DNA from: Gigantopelta aegis | Lineage: Eukaryota; Mollusca; Gastropoda; Neomphalida; Peltospiridae | DNA length: 64,000 bases | NCBI RefSeq assembly: GCF_016097555.1 | Contig: NC_054708.1 | Coordinates: 21,611,939-21,675,938, forward strand | Direction of reading: 5' to 3' | Shown here: positions 12,031-27,000 of the stretch, in pieces | Numbering within the stretch: position 1 is the stretch's first letter | Layout of the letters: each line of letters begins with the position of its first letter | Notes under the pieces: model-generated | Told to the model about the DNA's origin: nothing | What the model saw: only the letters and a program-made list of their open reading frames with translations | The model's database searches: none | Made by a program: the position numbers and the translations under genes

Positions 12031-15000
12031 CTGAAAAAAAACAACCATGAACAATTTGTTACTGCAGTGCTTGGTCAAGTGCGGGTCCATGTCATTTGCC
12101 CCCCCCCCCCCCCCCCGACATTTGCGCCCCAGACATCCCCCCCTCCCCCCGGATTCTCAATAAGCAAAGGGGCAAATGTCCAGGGGGGCAAATGACCGCA
12201 AGCCGTCAAGTACAGTGTTTACATATATATTATAATGTCCATTTTAGTCAATTCAAATACTGGTCACTATAGTATACAGTTCCATAGTTTAATTTGTTCT
12301 TTGACCAATATAAAATATAGAAGCTTTTAATATTTCAGTACTCGAAAAGCATCACTGGTTTATATAGCTATAATTAAAAGTTTGTCTACCTTTATCAACT
12401 GTATACTCTATAATGTATTTTTATAAATACATGTATACTGCAATGTTACTGCTTACAAATGGTCCAAACATAGAATCTATAATTGAAAGCCATTTTATTA
12501 AACTTAGCAAGTAATTATCACCTACACAGCACTTCACAAACTGGTCAATGGCTTTCAGTTTTTTGCACTCCCAACTGAAATCAAAACCTCTAAAAGACCT
12601 ACTTATCACTTACAGTGTCCTGGACCAATTAGCCGAGAATAGAGTTTTCACTTAATTGCGTGTAGGTTATTGAAATATAGGTGTGGCTCTGTCTCAAAAA
12701 GGTCAAGAATGTAACATATTTAACAGGCCTTCACTGGTTCAGGATCTATTTTCACTTGTCAGAAATATACCAGTATTGTAATTGGGGGATAGGCAGGCCA
12801 AGTTCAACAAAGAGCGTACAGGGTGACCGTGTTGTTCCAACATTTATTAGATGTGGTCGACCAATTAAGACCTCCTATCCCTGCAGTTTTTTTAAGATCT
12901 CTGTAAATGTGGTGTTGCTAATTTTCAGATAACATTGTGACCTGTGTTAAAAGGCCAAACACAACTTAATTGCACATCTACAGAAGAAATCCAGTGTCAC
13001 ATAGTACACTTCCATACACAATTTTCCTGAGTGTCAAAACACATGGGGGTGTTACCATTAACTCAGTATTTTCAATACATTTACCCATATATTTTTAAGG
13101 AATTACACAATTTTACTTTTTTAGATTTACTAGTAGTTTGCAATACAAGATAAAATTAATGCCTAATATTTTTTGTATTATTTTCTGCAATGTTGGACAA
13201 AAGGTTATAAAACCAGGGAATGTTAGATCTGACCAAGTGCATTAGATCTGACCAAATATATCTTCCTTTACCCTTTTCCATTAAAAAGAAATATTTTAAG
13301 TTAATGGATAACCAGTTTGTTAATTTGGCATTTAATACATAAATTTTAGCTTCACATTTTAAATTGTGTGCAGTTTACAGGAGGGTAAAATGTATAAGAT
13401 TTTAGTTATGAAACTTGCTTTGACCATCAAATGTTGAATATATAAAATTCTAAATCTGCCCACAGAGTATTAAACTATCAGTGTAAAAGTATTACAAGTA
13501 CAGTGAAATCCCTGTAAACCGGACCGCCTTGGGACCAAGACAAATGTCCTGTTTTAAGAGTGATCTGGTTCTTGATATTTTAAGTTCTGTACTGGTTTTT
13601 AACCTTTAGTATGTTTGTACTGCATTATGTTTTACCCTGTATTAAAAATGAGATTTAATGTTTAATTTAATGGTACTTTGTAAAGAAACATGTTTGTTTA
13701 TAATGGATTTCTTTTTCAATTTTTTTTTTTTTTTGAGTTGGTATGAGTTTAAAACTTAATGACATTTTTATAATGAAGTTTTACTTTATTCATTATGAAG
13801 TTAAACGTCAATTCATCGATTTTCTTTAACGCAAACAGTTATTATTCAACAAAGAAATAACCCACTAGTTTTAATTTTAGCTGTGCAGTTAAATTCCAAT
13901 GTGATAATTGGAGGGCTAGTTGAATTTGAGAAGGGCCAGTAAGATTTTTCTTCCAACTGGTCCTGCTGGCGACCTTTGTTTTCACGTTAATTTTCAACTC
14001 TGCTATGTACATAGAAATTAAGGCATACTAACATTGACAGTTAGATAATATATTGAAGCTGCAATCTTAAATCAACTTGTTTTCTGAACCAGAATACACA
14101 ATTTTTTTTTATTTCCTTTAAAAAATTAAGTTCACATTCAAACAGTGAAAACTTAACAATTTTTAGCAGTGCTTCATGTGAAATATGTGATACTTGTTTC
14201 AGCTCATACCTATAACAAGAGCCATAACTTCCATCAAAAATGGTAAAATTGCCATGAAAGTACTTGACCTGTTTCTACATGATAAAGCTATACACAAAAT
14301 TTCAGCTCAATATCTCAAGGTATTCTAAAAAAACATCCGAAAAACTTTATGTGGGACAAGGACTAATAAAAACATCTAGAAAATGGATGGACAGAAAGAC
14401 GGGAAGGAAGGAAATGTTTTATTTAACGATGCACTCAACACATTTTATTTACGGTTATATGGTGTCAGACATATGGTTAAGGACCACACAGATATTGAGA
14501 GAGGAAACCCGCTGTCACCACTTCCATGGGCTACTCTTTTCAATTAGCAGCAAGGGATCTTTTATATGCACCATCCCACAAACAGGGTAGTATATACCAC
14601 AGCCTTTGATATACCAGTCGTGGTGCACTGGCTGGAACGAGAACTAGCCCAATGGGCCCACCGACAGGGATCGATCCCAGACTGATCGTGCATCGAGCGA
14701 TCACTTTACCACTGGGCTTGCCCCCAGACAGACAGGATGGAGATAAAACCTATAGTTCCGTCCGATTAGGTAAGCGACTGAAAAAAAAATTCAATATTTA
14801 TCACAGAAACCTAACCCACCCAGCTCCTACTTCATTACCATTTTGTATTTTATGTCCTGCATTCAGCACCAATAATCTGGTGCACTTTCAGTGTCGCTTT
14901 GTTTACATGAAATGGAGATGATGCAGTGTTTAGATTAGACTTGATTACAATGTAAATCCACACCATTCAGTGTTGGAGTGGCTGCAATAGGCCGGCTAAA

Positions 15001-18000
15001 TCTGTTGTAATAACCAATCGGCCCAAAACACCGTTGTTCCCACGAGAGGCTTGTGGAAGTTGTGTATTGTTCACGACAGCCTTTGATATGTACTATAGAC
15101 CTCACAGGGCACAAACAACTCTTCTTTAAGTGTCAAGAGAAGGATAAATATTAGCTCTACACACAAATGTAAGTTCGGCTTTCAACGGGTGTGGAGATAC
15201 TACACTGCCAATAATCGGACTCTATTGGTCAGCAAATTGAGTCGAGGAGGTCCGATCAGGCAACAAATCTGTATAGCCGTTTAATAGGTTAGCAGCTCTT
15301 TTTTTAATAAAGAATTCTTTACAAGGATTCATTTCCTTAAGTGATTGCAAGACCTATATATAGGTGTGTTACTACATAAAAGGGCTTCTGCCTCAACTAA
15401 ATTAAAGACTCGGCAACTATAATACACATGTATTTGTATGGCAAACAAATGTTCAGTAGAAAATGAGTTGCAAAATGGCCTTATTAAATGTTCCATTTTC
15501 AAAATTGTTTACTTAAGAAACAAGTACCGTTCTTATGAGATTTGCTACAAAAATAGATTCTTGCAAACTGGTCAATATTAAATGTTCCATTTTTAAACAG
15601 TTTGCTAAAGAAACAATTGTCCTCATGACATTTGCTACAAAAACAGACTTGTATATAATATTTGTGTACAAGGCTTACTGCAACACCTTTTTTCAACTGT
15701 ATTATCCATTTATGTTTAAGCTAGGACAATTATTCTATAATATTTGCAATGTTAAGGTCAGTTTCAAAATATTTGTCATGTCCTCAACACTACTCATTCT
15801 TAAGGACACATTCAAGCCACCTATGGGTCAGTTTAGGTCAATCCTCAAATTTACAAGGCAAGATGCATGATTTATTTTAATTATAATTTTCCATTTCTTT
15901 TCCCCAAAAGTGAAGGTTAAAAAAAAAAAAATGCTTGTTAAAGTTTCTTTTTTTAACTGAACAAACGCAAAAGACAAGTGTGCTCTGGTCAAGAGGTGGT
16001 CTTGAGAATACAATTAATCTCGAACACCAACATCCTGTGCTGAGTCGTCTGTTGGCGTTCGTATTGCCACAGTAGCCGCTTCAATGAAATGGCTCCCAGC
16101 ATAATGAGAGGCCTGTTCCCCAGGAACATCTCGTCCATTCATTCCTCTGGTTTAGACAAATAATGACACATGAACCGTTTTCTTTATTGTACAGAACTTT
16201 TTTGTATGTCCCGTGTTAGATCTGCCCAATTAAAACTCTGTACCAGTGTTAACTAGAACTTCAGGTGCATTCTTTCTCATAATATTCATTCACAGTCATG
16301 TACGTATCAAGTTAAACAAATGTTATGTGACAATTCTTTTGCAAAAAGTATTGTCATGTCTTATTTCTTGCTATTGTGCTTAGATGGTTTTGCACAAGTC
16401 AGAGGAAGAATAAACCGGAGTATCGTAGTGTCAGGATTTGTTAGGACATGACAAACAAAGAGTCTTTTGCAATTATAGTGATATGTTTCAAGATTTAAAG
16501 ACAAAAAACTCCATTTAACCTTGTTTCTTAACTCTTTTTTTGCATAAAATTGTAGAGATTGGGCATTGTGTGATTATACCATCAACTGCACATGTTAAAT
16601 AAAAACGTGAACAAGTTAGCATTTTTTGGACATGGTTTCCAGTAGATGATAAAGTAAAAAAAGATTTTTTTTACGACACCACTAGAGCACATTGATTTAC
16701 CGGTATTAATCATCGGCTATTGGATGTGAAACATTTGGTAATTATGACTATTCAATAGAGGAAACCCACTACATTTTCTTAATGCAGCAAGGGATCTTTT
16801 ATATGCACTTTCCCACAAACAGGAAAGCACATACCACACCCTGTGACCAGTTGTGGTGCACTGGTTGGAACGAGAAAAAAAACCCAATCAGTTGAACGGA
16901 TCCACTGAGGTGATTCGATCCTGTGACAAGCACATCAAGTGAGCACTTAAACGACTGAGCTAAATCACGCCCCTTCCACTAGATGAATGCATCGTCATAT
17001 TTGAAATAAGCAATATAAATAATTTTAACTCTTATATTATGTAACAGCTATTTCCCAGTATTATAATTTTATTTTTATTCTAATTCCCTACATTGTTTTG
17101 TGTAAGAATCGGCCAGTGTACAAAAAAAAAGTCTGGCCTAATTATTCTAACCTGGACAATAGGCCTATAGAGAACTGCCAGTTATTTTCAATTTTGTCAG
17201 TAGATATGTTTTTAATTTGTAAAGACTGCCAAGGTGAAATGTTTGTTTAATTTGTTAAAATTTAATACAAATTCTAAAATCTGTTACTTTGTTTAGACTG
17301 CCAGAGAATGATAGTACCAACTTCCAGAACCATCCGATCAACTATCAAATTGTCAATTTAAATTTATTAAAAAATTTAATAAAAATTAAGAAATTCAAAA
17401 TATCTCTTGTTAGTTTATGGAGGGTGTCCAAGAGGATCACTGTACCAAGTTTCAAAACAATTCCAGATAGCTGTAGGTATGTGACCAGAACAGCATGCTT
17501 GAACCGTAACTGGATATAAGCAGAAAAATTATAATGAAATGAATAAAAAATATAAATGAAAATTTAAATAAAAGAAATTACATAGGTGCTCTACATGCAT
17601 GTCGATGAAATGGCTTAATGCACAAGTTCGTGCAACTTGCACCAAAAACCTGTGACTGAAATTGAGACCTAAACAATTTCAAGATTCAAGAGTTAAAAAA
17701 ATTACTACTTCATTTATTACAAATCCTTCACTTGTCAGTGCAGACAAAACACAGAAACGGGCAATGGGCAACGGGCAACGGGCAACTCATTTTACGTGCC
17801 CCTATCCACTAGGGTTCAGGCACGCCCACCCCGGATTCAGCCTCTGACTTCGCCAGTGACCGACTCCGGGGCGGGAGGGGGGGGGGGGGGGGGGTTGGGA
17901 AGTGTGGGAAAGAAATGCAGAGGATAATTTTTAATAGTGTGGTATGACCACTTAAAAAAAGAAAAAAAAAAAAAAAAACACATAGAAAGACCATCTCTCA

Positions 18001-21000
18001 CACACTGCAATTACTATATACAGCTGTCAAATAATTCCATTAAAGAAAACCCCCATGCTAACATTTTATCTTGCATTCAAACTAATTTTAAGTAGCATTA
18101 GCACATAACCACCTGTTCAGTGCTTAATCATGAGCTGTTGTCTCCCAACATTCTAGAGAACATTACTGGGAATGGAAGGCAACAAATGGATATGTACATA
18201 TAGATCAAAGGAAAAAGTGCACGGTTTTATTCCCATTTTACCTTGGATGCAACTTTCTCAGATTTCTTAGCAATCTTTTTGACACCCTTGTCTTTACCCT
18301 GTAAATTGAAAATAATCAAATGAACAGAAAATCATAAATTATATATAAATAAAAAAATAATAATGCATTAAATAGAACAAACTTGTTAAAAAGTCTAATA
18401 ATCTACACACTGTTCTGTAATTTTACCCGTAACTTGTACATTATTTTCACACATTTTATTATTTTAGCTATTAATAGAATAACCCATTACCACGTTGATT
18501 TATATATACACTTAATATCTGATGCAACATTTGCCACACCTAGTTGTGGCCATATTCATGTATATGTAACCTGGTTAGTGAGGGAGAAAAACCCCAACAG
18601 GCAATCAAGTACAAAACCATAATTTTTCTTAGTGGACAGTTAACAATTTATATTTTATGTAAATAACTTCAAATTACCACCTGCTGGATGTTACTTACAC
18701 CACAGCAAGGGTGTATCATATCCAGCAAACTCGTTTCATTAACATTTACAATTTAGGATGCTTGTACTTTTTAGATGGGCTTTCACAAAGTGTCATCACT
18801 CGCTATACATCCAAGTGCAAAAGATATAAGAAAACTATTTGCATACTGCAGACTGGCAATACGGGCCACGACGTACAGTATAAAGTGAAAAGAATCGACT
18901 TTTATCTGCAGTACACACTCAGCAATTTCAGTAGCTATTCAACCCGGTTAAATGAACTGGTATGGAAAATGTACAACCCATTAACTTTGTTTTCAAAGAT
19001 TTTCCACCAACACAATGACAGTGTGTGGGGTACAGACACGTCTTTTTCTCTTTTACCAGCACCCATATAACAATGGTATAAATTAACAATGACTGGCAAA
19101 GATGAATGCTTATGGAAGTAACTCAATATCTGAGCCCTGATTAGAATTCATGAGCACGGTTTACACAGAAAAAAAATTGTGCCAGAAAAAGTCAGGACCT
19201 CCAAAAATGGATAGACACCTGGACATTTAACAGCAAAATGGCAAACCTAGATAACTATGAAGAGAAGAAACCATTCAGTGTAGAGAATCTATTGGAAAGT
19301 AGTAACCTTTGGTCACAAAGGGGTAAATAGGTGCTACTAAACACCAAATTATTAATGCTTTCAAAACGAAGAGATCTAAGGAATATGTTTCACAGAAACC
19401 TTCAGGAATATGGACCAATGTTAAGCACCTGCTAACAAACCCCAACAGTTTAAAAGGTTACATATTTGTACAAGAGCTATTAGTACTTTTTGACCTTTGG
19501 AGGTTTTATGTCCATGCACCCAGAATGAAACATACCAAAAAAGAATTTATTACAAAACACTAATTTAATCACATGTTAGTTAATAAAATCTATAAAAATC
19601 AAAAAAAAAAAAAAAAACAATCTTAAAAGAAAATCTATAAAAATAACCCCCCAAAAACTGTAAATTAGGCTAACAAATCTATACTCTTCAAAAAAAGAAA
19701 CGCAAAAGGGTACAAATGGGTTATAACTCCGATTTTATGTTTCCTACCGGTACATGCTTTGTGAATATAAGGTCATTGCATGTCCCAAACACATTCCCAC
19801 GGTTACATTCGATAAAACGCAGCTACTGTACAATAAAGTTCCAAAATGTGAATATTCGCAAAAACGCAGCCACGTGCAAACCATGTCACCACTGCACGTG
19901 CGTTGTCTGCACGTGCAACATGAACACCGACAGTATAAAAGTGCAGGGTGTTCGCTTGCCTGGCCTCTGTATCTGGCCGACAGTTGACAATCCAGGACAT
20001 GCCACGTCTCAGTGAACCGCAGAGAAACAATGCCATCGGCCGACTAGACGCAGGCGAATCCAGAACGGCCGTTGCCAGGGCATTCCATGTGTCCCCAAGC
20101 ACCATCTCCAGACACCGTTACCAGCAACATGGATCAACACGTGACCTCCCTAGATCCGGTCGACCATGGGTCACTACCCCCGGGCAGGACCGCTACATCC
20201 GGGTACGCCACCTTCGGGAACGATTAACTACTGCCACCTCCACAGCTGCAGCAATACCAGGTTTGCGCAGGATATCCGACCAGACCGTACGGAACCGCCT
20301 ACGTGAGGTAGGAATTTGTGCCAGACGTCCAGTTCGAGGTGTCATCTTAACACCACAACACCGTCGACTCCGACTGCAGTGGTGCCAGATTCATCGACAA
20401 TGGCCTCAACTGCGATGGAGACAGGTGTGGTTCAGTGACGAGTCCCGATTTCTGCTCCGACGTCATGATGGAAGATGTCGCGTGTATAGGCGTCGTGGTG
20501 AATGTTATGCGGCAAACTGCGTGCAGGAAGTGGACAGATTCGGCGGGGGTAGTGTCATGATGTGGGCAGCCATCTCACACACTGGCAGAACTGACCTGGA
20601 CCACGTGCAGGGCAACCTGAATGCACAGGGCTACATTGACCAGATCCTCCGGCCACACATCGTTCCAGTTATGGCCAACGCCAACGCAGTGTTCCAACAT
20701 GACAATGCCAGGCCTCACACAGCACGTCTCACAACGGCTTTCCAACAGAACAACATTAATGTCCTTCCTTGGCCATCGATATCACCGGATTTGAACCCAA
20801 TTGAACATCTATGGGACGAGTTGGACCGACGCCTCCGACAGCGACAACCACAGCCCCAGACCCTGCCCGAGCTGGCAGCAGCCTTGCAGGCCGAGTGGGC
20901 CACCATCCCCCGGGACGTCATCCGTACTCTGGTTGCTTCAATGGGCAGGCGGTGCCAGGCAGTTGTCAACACACGCGGAGGCCACACCCGGTATTGACTC

Positions 21001-24000
21001 CAGATGACCTTGACCTTGGTGGTGTGTCCTATCACTTACTCACAATGGACTAGAGTGAATTGTGAACAATCCTGCAACATTTGGTAATTATCGGACTCAC
21101 CATTCAATAATTAAATCAATTCTCCAAATGTTACGACAATGTGGTTTTGCGTTTCTTCTTTTGAAGAGTATATATAAAAATAAAATAAAAACTATAAAGT
21201 AGGCTAACATTTTTGGTGGTATTTTTTTTTTTTTTTTTTATAGGTTACACTTATTGCAATTACATATGGCATCAATTTAGTCTAATATAATGATTTGCAT
21301 TTTGTTTTCTGGAATAATATTCTGCTGGAAACAATGTTGTCATATATATGGCCTACAATTAAATCTATTTGTGAAAATACCAAAGGAAATGTAAACCACA
21401 GATAGACGACATACATGACATATGGTATGAAGCAATGTTAATACCAACACACTCGAGAGTCCCACCCAATACCAAAAGGTTTATTTATAAACAATATCCA
21501 AGAGTGTACACCCAAAATCTGACAAGAGCTGTGAGTGCATTCAAAACATTTCTTTATATTTTATTTATGAGAGTATGAAATGGAGAATAATTTGCCCCGT
21601 CACATGCAAGAAGTGTTTGGTCTATTATTCTCACATTTTTCATGTAAAAACTCTTTACGACCCAAACAGCGTGTTAATCCATTGATTTTAATGAAAGATG
21701 TCACTAATTCATCATGACAGTGACAAATATGCAAGGGAGAATGAATTTTTGACAGACATTGCTCTCTTGTGCTTCATTCACAGGAATCTGTTGCCTTTCA
21801 ATATCTCCATGCAAATCTATAGTCGACGTATCTTATGAAACACAACAGATGAAATTGGCCATTTGGCTGCGATCACTCATTCCGGTCAGCATAGTGGAGA
21901 ATTTGAAATGTACAACATGTGTCAGTTACGTGTCGGACAATAGTGTATCCAACATTCACTGTCACACCCTGGACCCATGTCAAATGCTTGGTCAATCAAG
22001 TGATAAAAATTAATGGTCCATTCTCATCACTCAATGGAATATTTTCTGCATGAAAGAACATGATTTGTTGAAATGGACACTGACATTGTGGTAAACATTT
22101 TCTGATTAATGAGCAGTTAATATCAGAATTAAAAGTGACTGCTCAATTTCGGACTAAATACAGTGGAATGCTACATTTGAAAGTGAACAGCAACTACTAA
22201 GAATGCCATGCTTTGAATATCATGGACAAAATCAAGTGTACAAAATAAGCACTTATCGGTTTGTCCTGACAAGTGAAAGTCTATTTGGACAAGAAAAATT
22301 TACTTCATGGTTGTCAAGTGGGCAAGTACAAATTGTTCAATGCAGTTTTCATTTCAAGTAATCAAAAACATTGTCTTGTACTTGAATAAAACAAACCAGT
22401 TATTTGGACAAGTGAAAATATTGGTGGACAAGTAGATTTCTAGATGTACTTGTCCGGTGGACTAGTGAAACATTCTGCTTATTGAGAAATAGTACAATGG
22501 ACCCACTAACTGGGATCGATCCCAAACATACCGCGCATCAAGCGAGCGCTTTGCCACTGGGCTACGTCTCGCCCCCGGGTCAATACTGGAGTTTTGCATT
22601 TTATAGAAGAAAAAATAAACTTGCAATGAACTATTAAGATGAATTGTACTAATCTGGTGGTACCATTAGGCTATAAGAGTGAAGGTTCAGCAATACATAC
22701 ATGTTTTACTAAGCTCTCACAAACAGCAAATTGTAAATTATACATCATGTCAGATTTGTTGGTGCTACACGTACATAAATAAATATAGGGTGCTGTCTGG
22801 AACTTTATATGAGTGGTGGAAATAATGTGACATTTCGTTACAAAATGTACCCTTGTTTTACTATGCGAAAATTTCACAATTTGGCATTTACAAATTTAAT
22901 GGTCACAATTAAGTAATTATCTATTATTTATGTAATGCATTTTTCATTTTGTTTTATGGATAAGACATATATTTTGTTCGTATTTTAAATTTTTAGATAT
23001 TGAAAATGAATTTAGAAATAGCTACATGTAGTTAAGATGTAAAGATGTAAATTAAACAGTTACTTAACTCGTTAAAAACACACTGCTTTTGATGTGTACA
23101 TATTGCATGTACACATTAAGGATTACGGTAAAGATTGAAAGAAAGAAATGTTTTATTTTATTTACGGTTATATGGCGTCAGACATATGGTTAAGGACCAC
23201 ACAGATTATGAGAGGAAACCCACTGTCGCCACTTCATGGGCTACTCTTTACGATTAGCAGCAAGGGATCTTTTATTTGCGCTTCCCACAGGCAGGACAGC
23301 ACAAACCATGGCCTTTGTTGAACCAGTTATGAACCACTGGTCGGTGCAAGTGGTTTACACCTACCCATTAAGCTTTGCGGAGGGTTTGGAGTCGGTATCT
23401 GGATTAAAAATCCCATGCCTCGACTGGGATCCGAACCTAGTACCTACCAGCCTGTTGACCGATGGCCTAACCACGACGCCACTGAGGCCGGTGTAAAGAT
23501 TGAAATAAAGAAAAGCAATCTTAAGACATGTCAGAACAATCCTACAACTAAGCTTGTAGAATTAAAAACTGAAATTTAAGACAAAAATAAATGTCACATA
23601 CCTTAGCTGGTTTGCTAGTCTTTTTGCTGAAAGAAAATGAATTTTGTTTATGAAACAATAGTGTTTATAATTATGGCTATTTCTTTCCATAAACAGTACC
23701 ACTTATCTAGGTTCCTCCGTATCTTTTTTTCAAATTAATTTTCACATTATCAAACTGCTGAAATACAGAGATCTGCAAGTTGTTGAGCTGTGCATGTCTA
23801 CACAATTCATTTTTCTTAGGAAGTCTACTGATTTCCTGGTCAACCCTAGCAACCCACCTTTCAACTTAACTTAATCTAGAATCTTGTTCTAGCCTAAACC
23901 TAAATTTGTAATTTTTTACTTAAAAATTTGTTTGGGTCAGACAACCCTTGGTTATATACCACAGGCATTTTTTTTTAAATCTTATTGATCAACAAATATT

Positions 24001-27000
24001 TTTAATGACCAGAAATGAACATTTAATAATACTGCTTGAAACATTCTCAAAAACGTCAGTCTCTTTAAACTTTTATATAAAGTGGATGTATATTTTTTTG
24101 TTTACTCCAATGCATCCCATACTTACTGGTTTTACATAAATATATAAATTAATATTTTATTATTTTCATATACTTACTTTTATGTCACCCATGTGCTGGG
24201 GTGTCATCAAGCATTCATTCATTCACCCATAATTAACATGTAAATTTAAGGAACACAATAAGCTCAAGACAGTTAATCTTTGTTGTTTAATTTTCAAGCC
24301 CCATTGAATGTTTTCTAAGTGATAGTATATTTTTGTGTGTATAATTTTTGTGTGTATAAGCTAAATAACTGAAAATAAATACCCTTTTGTCGTTCCATAA
24401 TCTTCATCGTCATCATCATCTTCCTCTTCCTCTTCGTCTTCATCATCATCATCATCCACGTCTTCCTCATCCTCTCCCTATATAGAAATGTGAGTTTAAA
24501 CTATAGTGTAAAGTGTTAAGCTAACCTCCCCATGCTATAAAGTAAAGTTTGTATTATTTAACGATGCCTCTAGAGCAAATCGATTTTTTATCTTATCGGC
24601 TATTGGATGTCAAACATATGGTCATTCAGACATTTTCTTTAGAGGAAACCCACTGCCGCCACATAGGCTACTATTTCCGATAAGCAGCAAGGGGTCTTTT
24701 ATATGAACTTTCAGACAGGACAGCACATACCATGGCCTTTGATGAACCAGATGTGAACCACTGGTTGGAACGGAAAATAACCCAAACTGCAAATGGGTCT
24801 ACTGAGAAGGATCGATCCAATGACAGACCGCCTCACGTGTGGACACGCTACTGCTCGAGCTACATCCCAATCCGTCCTGAACCAGCATGGGTTGACACCT
24901 GCACCCATGACAGGTGTGCACAGCAGCTTGCTCTGAATGTGCACGTTAAAGCCCTGTGACCTTATGTGACCTCCACATGGGCTACACCAGATTAATAGGC
25001 TGTTCTTTAATTATGCACTCCCCCACCCCCCTCCCCCAACCTTAAACACATACCAAGTATGGAACAATTCCTGCCACATACTCAAATACATTTTTTTTTT
25101 TAAAGACATTTTTTTTTTTAAAGAAAATGTTTTTAAAGTATATTTCTCAATACATGTATATATATGGAAACTGAAACTTAAGCCAATATTGACGTTTAAT
25201 ATAGCCTGAATTAATGGTGTATGGACAATAGCCCACCAAACAATTCCATTGAACAAAAGCTCACCAAGTTTGAAGTGAACAGTCCTGCAAATTTGTTTTT
25301 CAAATAGTTAAAAATATAATTTTAAAAATATAATATAAGTATTAAGTAAAACCAAAACCTTAGAGCACTATATTTAACAGTCATGTGGTCTATACTATGG
25401 GCTACAGCTCGAAATCTAATTCTGTCAATTCCAGTCCTGACAATTGTTTTATCTAATACATAGGTTATTACCACCTGAGTGTGTTTCGGTATCGTGAATA
25501 TCATATATTAGGAATAAAAATTGTATTATGCGAGCCTCTGGCGAGCATAATACATTATTATAATACATTATTTTTATTCCTAATATGATATTGACGATAC
25601 CGAAATACACGTGTAATAATCTCTTTATCATATAAGCTCAAGCTTAATACATGTTTTTGTAAACTGTACACGCAACTTTAATTCCAGTCCGCCATTACTA
25701 GATATTCAAATGACATAAGAATATGTGGCACGGGGTATTTTTGAATGGAAATGATGTCATTCTGGATGTCCTTACATCAAAATAAAGTTATGCCTAATGA
25801 TTTTTGTTTTCTGAATGCTGGACAGCTTTCAGTGTCAAATTGCCATTGAAATGTTTTTATTTGATGACTATGAATGCATATGTTAATCATGGAGTGTCAT
25901 CCAAGTACGTTTGCTTAAATGTCAATAAACCTAGTGCCAAGACCTCGACTAATTTACATCTAATTTGCAAAGTTATCAAATTTTCAAAGTAATGTGATCT
26001 GAAAAATATCACATACTTTGATTGCACTGAAAATGTAAAATATTATATGATAAATGTAAGTATACATGTACTAGCAACAGCTTGATCCGAGGAATTCAGG
26101 CATTAATTAGCTAATTTATTATTACTTTATTAATTTTGTTTTAATATAACTTTTTATTAATTTAGAAACTGAAAGTTTAATAACATCCAAGCTAAAAACA
26201 AAAATCTGTTTGGTGTCAAAAGGTGTATATATTACATGAATATGAGTTATTATTTTGTTTCATTGTATTCTATTCCACTGTATTATTTTATTTATTTCAT
26301 TGTATTTGATTACATTTTAATACACCTTATATCATTTTATTACATTTTGTTTCATAATTTGTTATTTTTAAAATACTGTGCTATGGCCAAGTTTCTCCAA
26401 AAAGTGTTTGGCTTTTGTTCTGTGGGCAGGCCCGTACACATGTCTGCCGAGGTCCGTCTGTGGCTGTGTTAAAAATATTTTGAGGCAAAGAAACATTTCA
26501 AATTTACTTCCTAGAATGCAGGAAAATGCACCTCCTGCATTGTAGATTTAAAACAATTTCCCCCTAGCAACTCCGGCCCTTTTGGCCGTCAATTACGCAC
26601 CCCCCATATAAATTTCTGCATACAGGCCTGGTGGGATACTACTTGGTTGGTCATTAACCTACATGTATAAATGGTTTCACTATATCAGACTGATCCCAAA
26701 ACCTTTTGAAAAAGACTAGAATTAATTAGCACATTAAGGCTTATCCTTTTTCACAATTTCAAACTTTCTGACTACATTGTTAGTTTTTATTAGCTTACAG
26801 AGCAATTTGGGTGAACCAAAATATGGTTACCTTATTTCTTTTAATGGTAATTGACTGCATAAACCACAAAGCATGGTTACCTTATTTCTTTTAATGGTAA
26901 TTGACTGCATAAACCACAAAGCAGTCTTAATATATAAAACAAATTGCAATGGCTGTGTGCATGCACTTGTAAAAGCACTATCTCAAGATATCATGACCTA

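Larger units (their letters stand above)
12031..18241. other. Nucleoplasmin intron 9 (6.2 kb)
   Basis: Holds a C/G-rich foldback (12089-12196), a pogo-like terminus (13501), a dispersed repeat plus SINE (14204-14725), a diverged tandem duplication (15484-15655), an S2 SINE (16671-16978) and a short dispersed repeat (17755-17900). The rest is AT-rich unique sequence with no gene seen. Confidence 0.8.
18299..23601. other. Nucleoplasmin intron 8 (5.3 kb)
   Basis: Contains the intact Tc1-type element, a SINE head fragment (22491-22577), a full S3 SINE (23141-23492) and a diverged repetitive patch (22230-22470) in which 'gacaagtg'-like words recur. Frames at 18711-19070 and elsewhere show no family motif. 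Confidence 0.8.

Noticed and set aside
17809..17994. Pro/Phe-rich minus frame
   Set aside because: Translation of the G-run and A-run.
19948..19998. Upstream start for the transposase
   Set aside because: The 17 extra residues do not resemble Tc1 N-termini, whereas MPRLS... begins right at the DNA-binding domain.
20715..21035. 106-codon minus frame over the Tc1 element
   Set aside because: Shadow of the GC-rich transposase gene on the other strand.
23420..23492. tRNA gene
   Set aside because: The tRNA-like sequence is the head of an S3 SINE, repeated in several copies with the same attached body.
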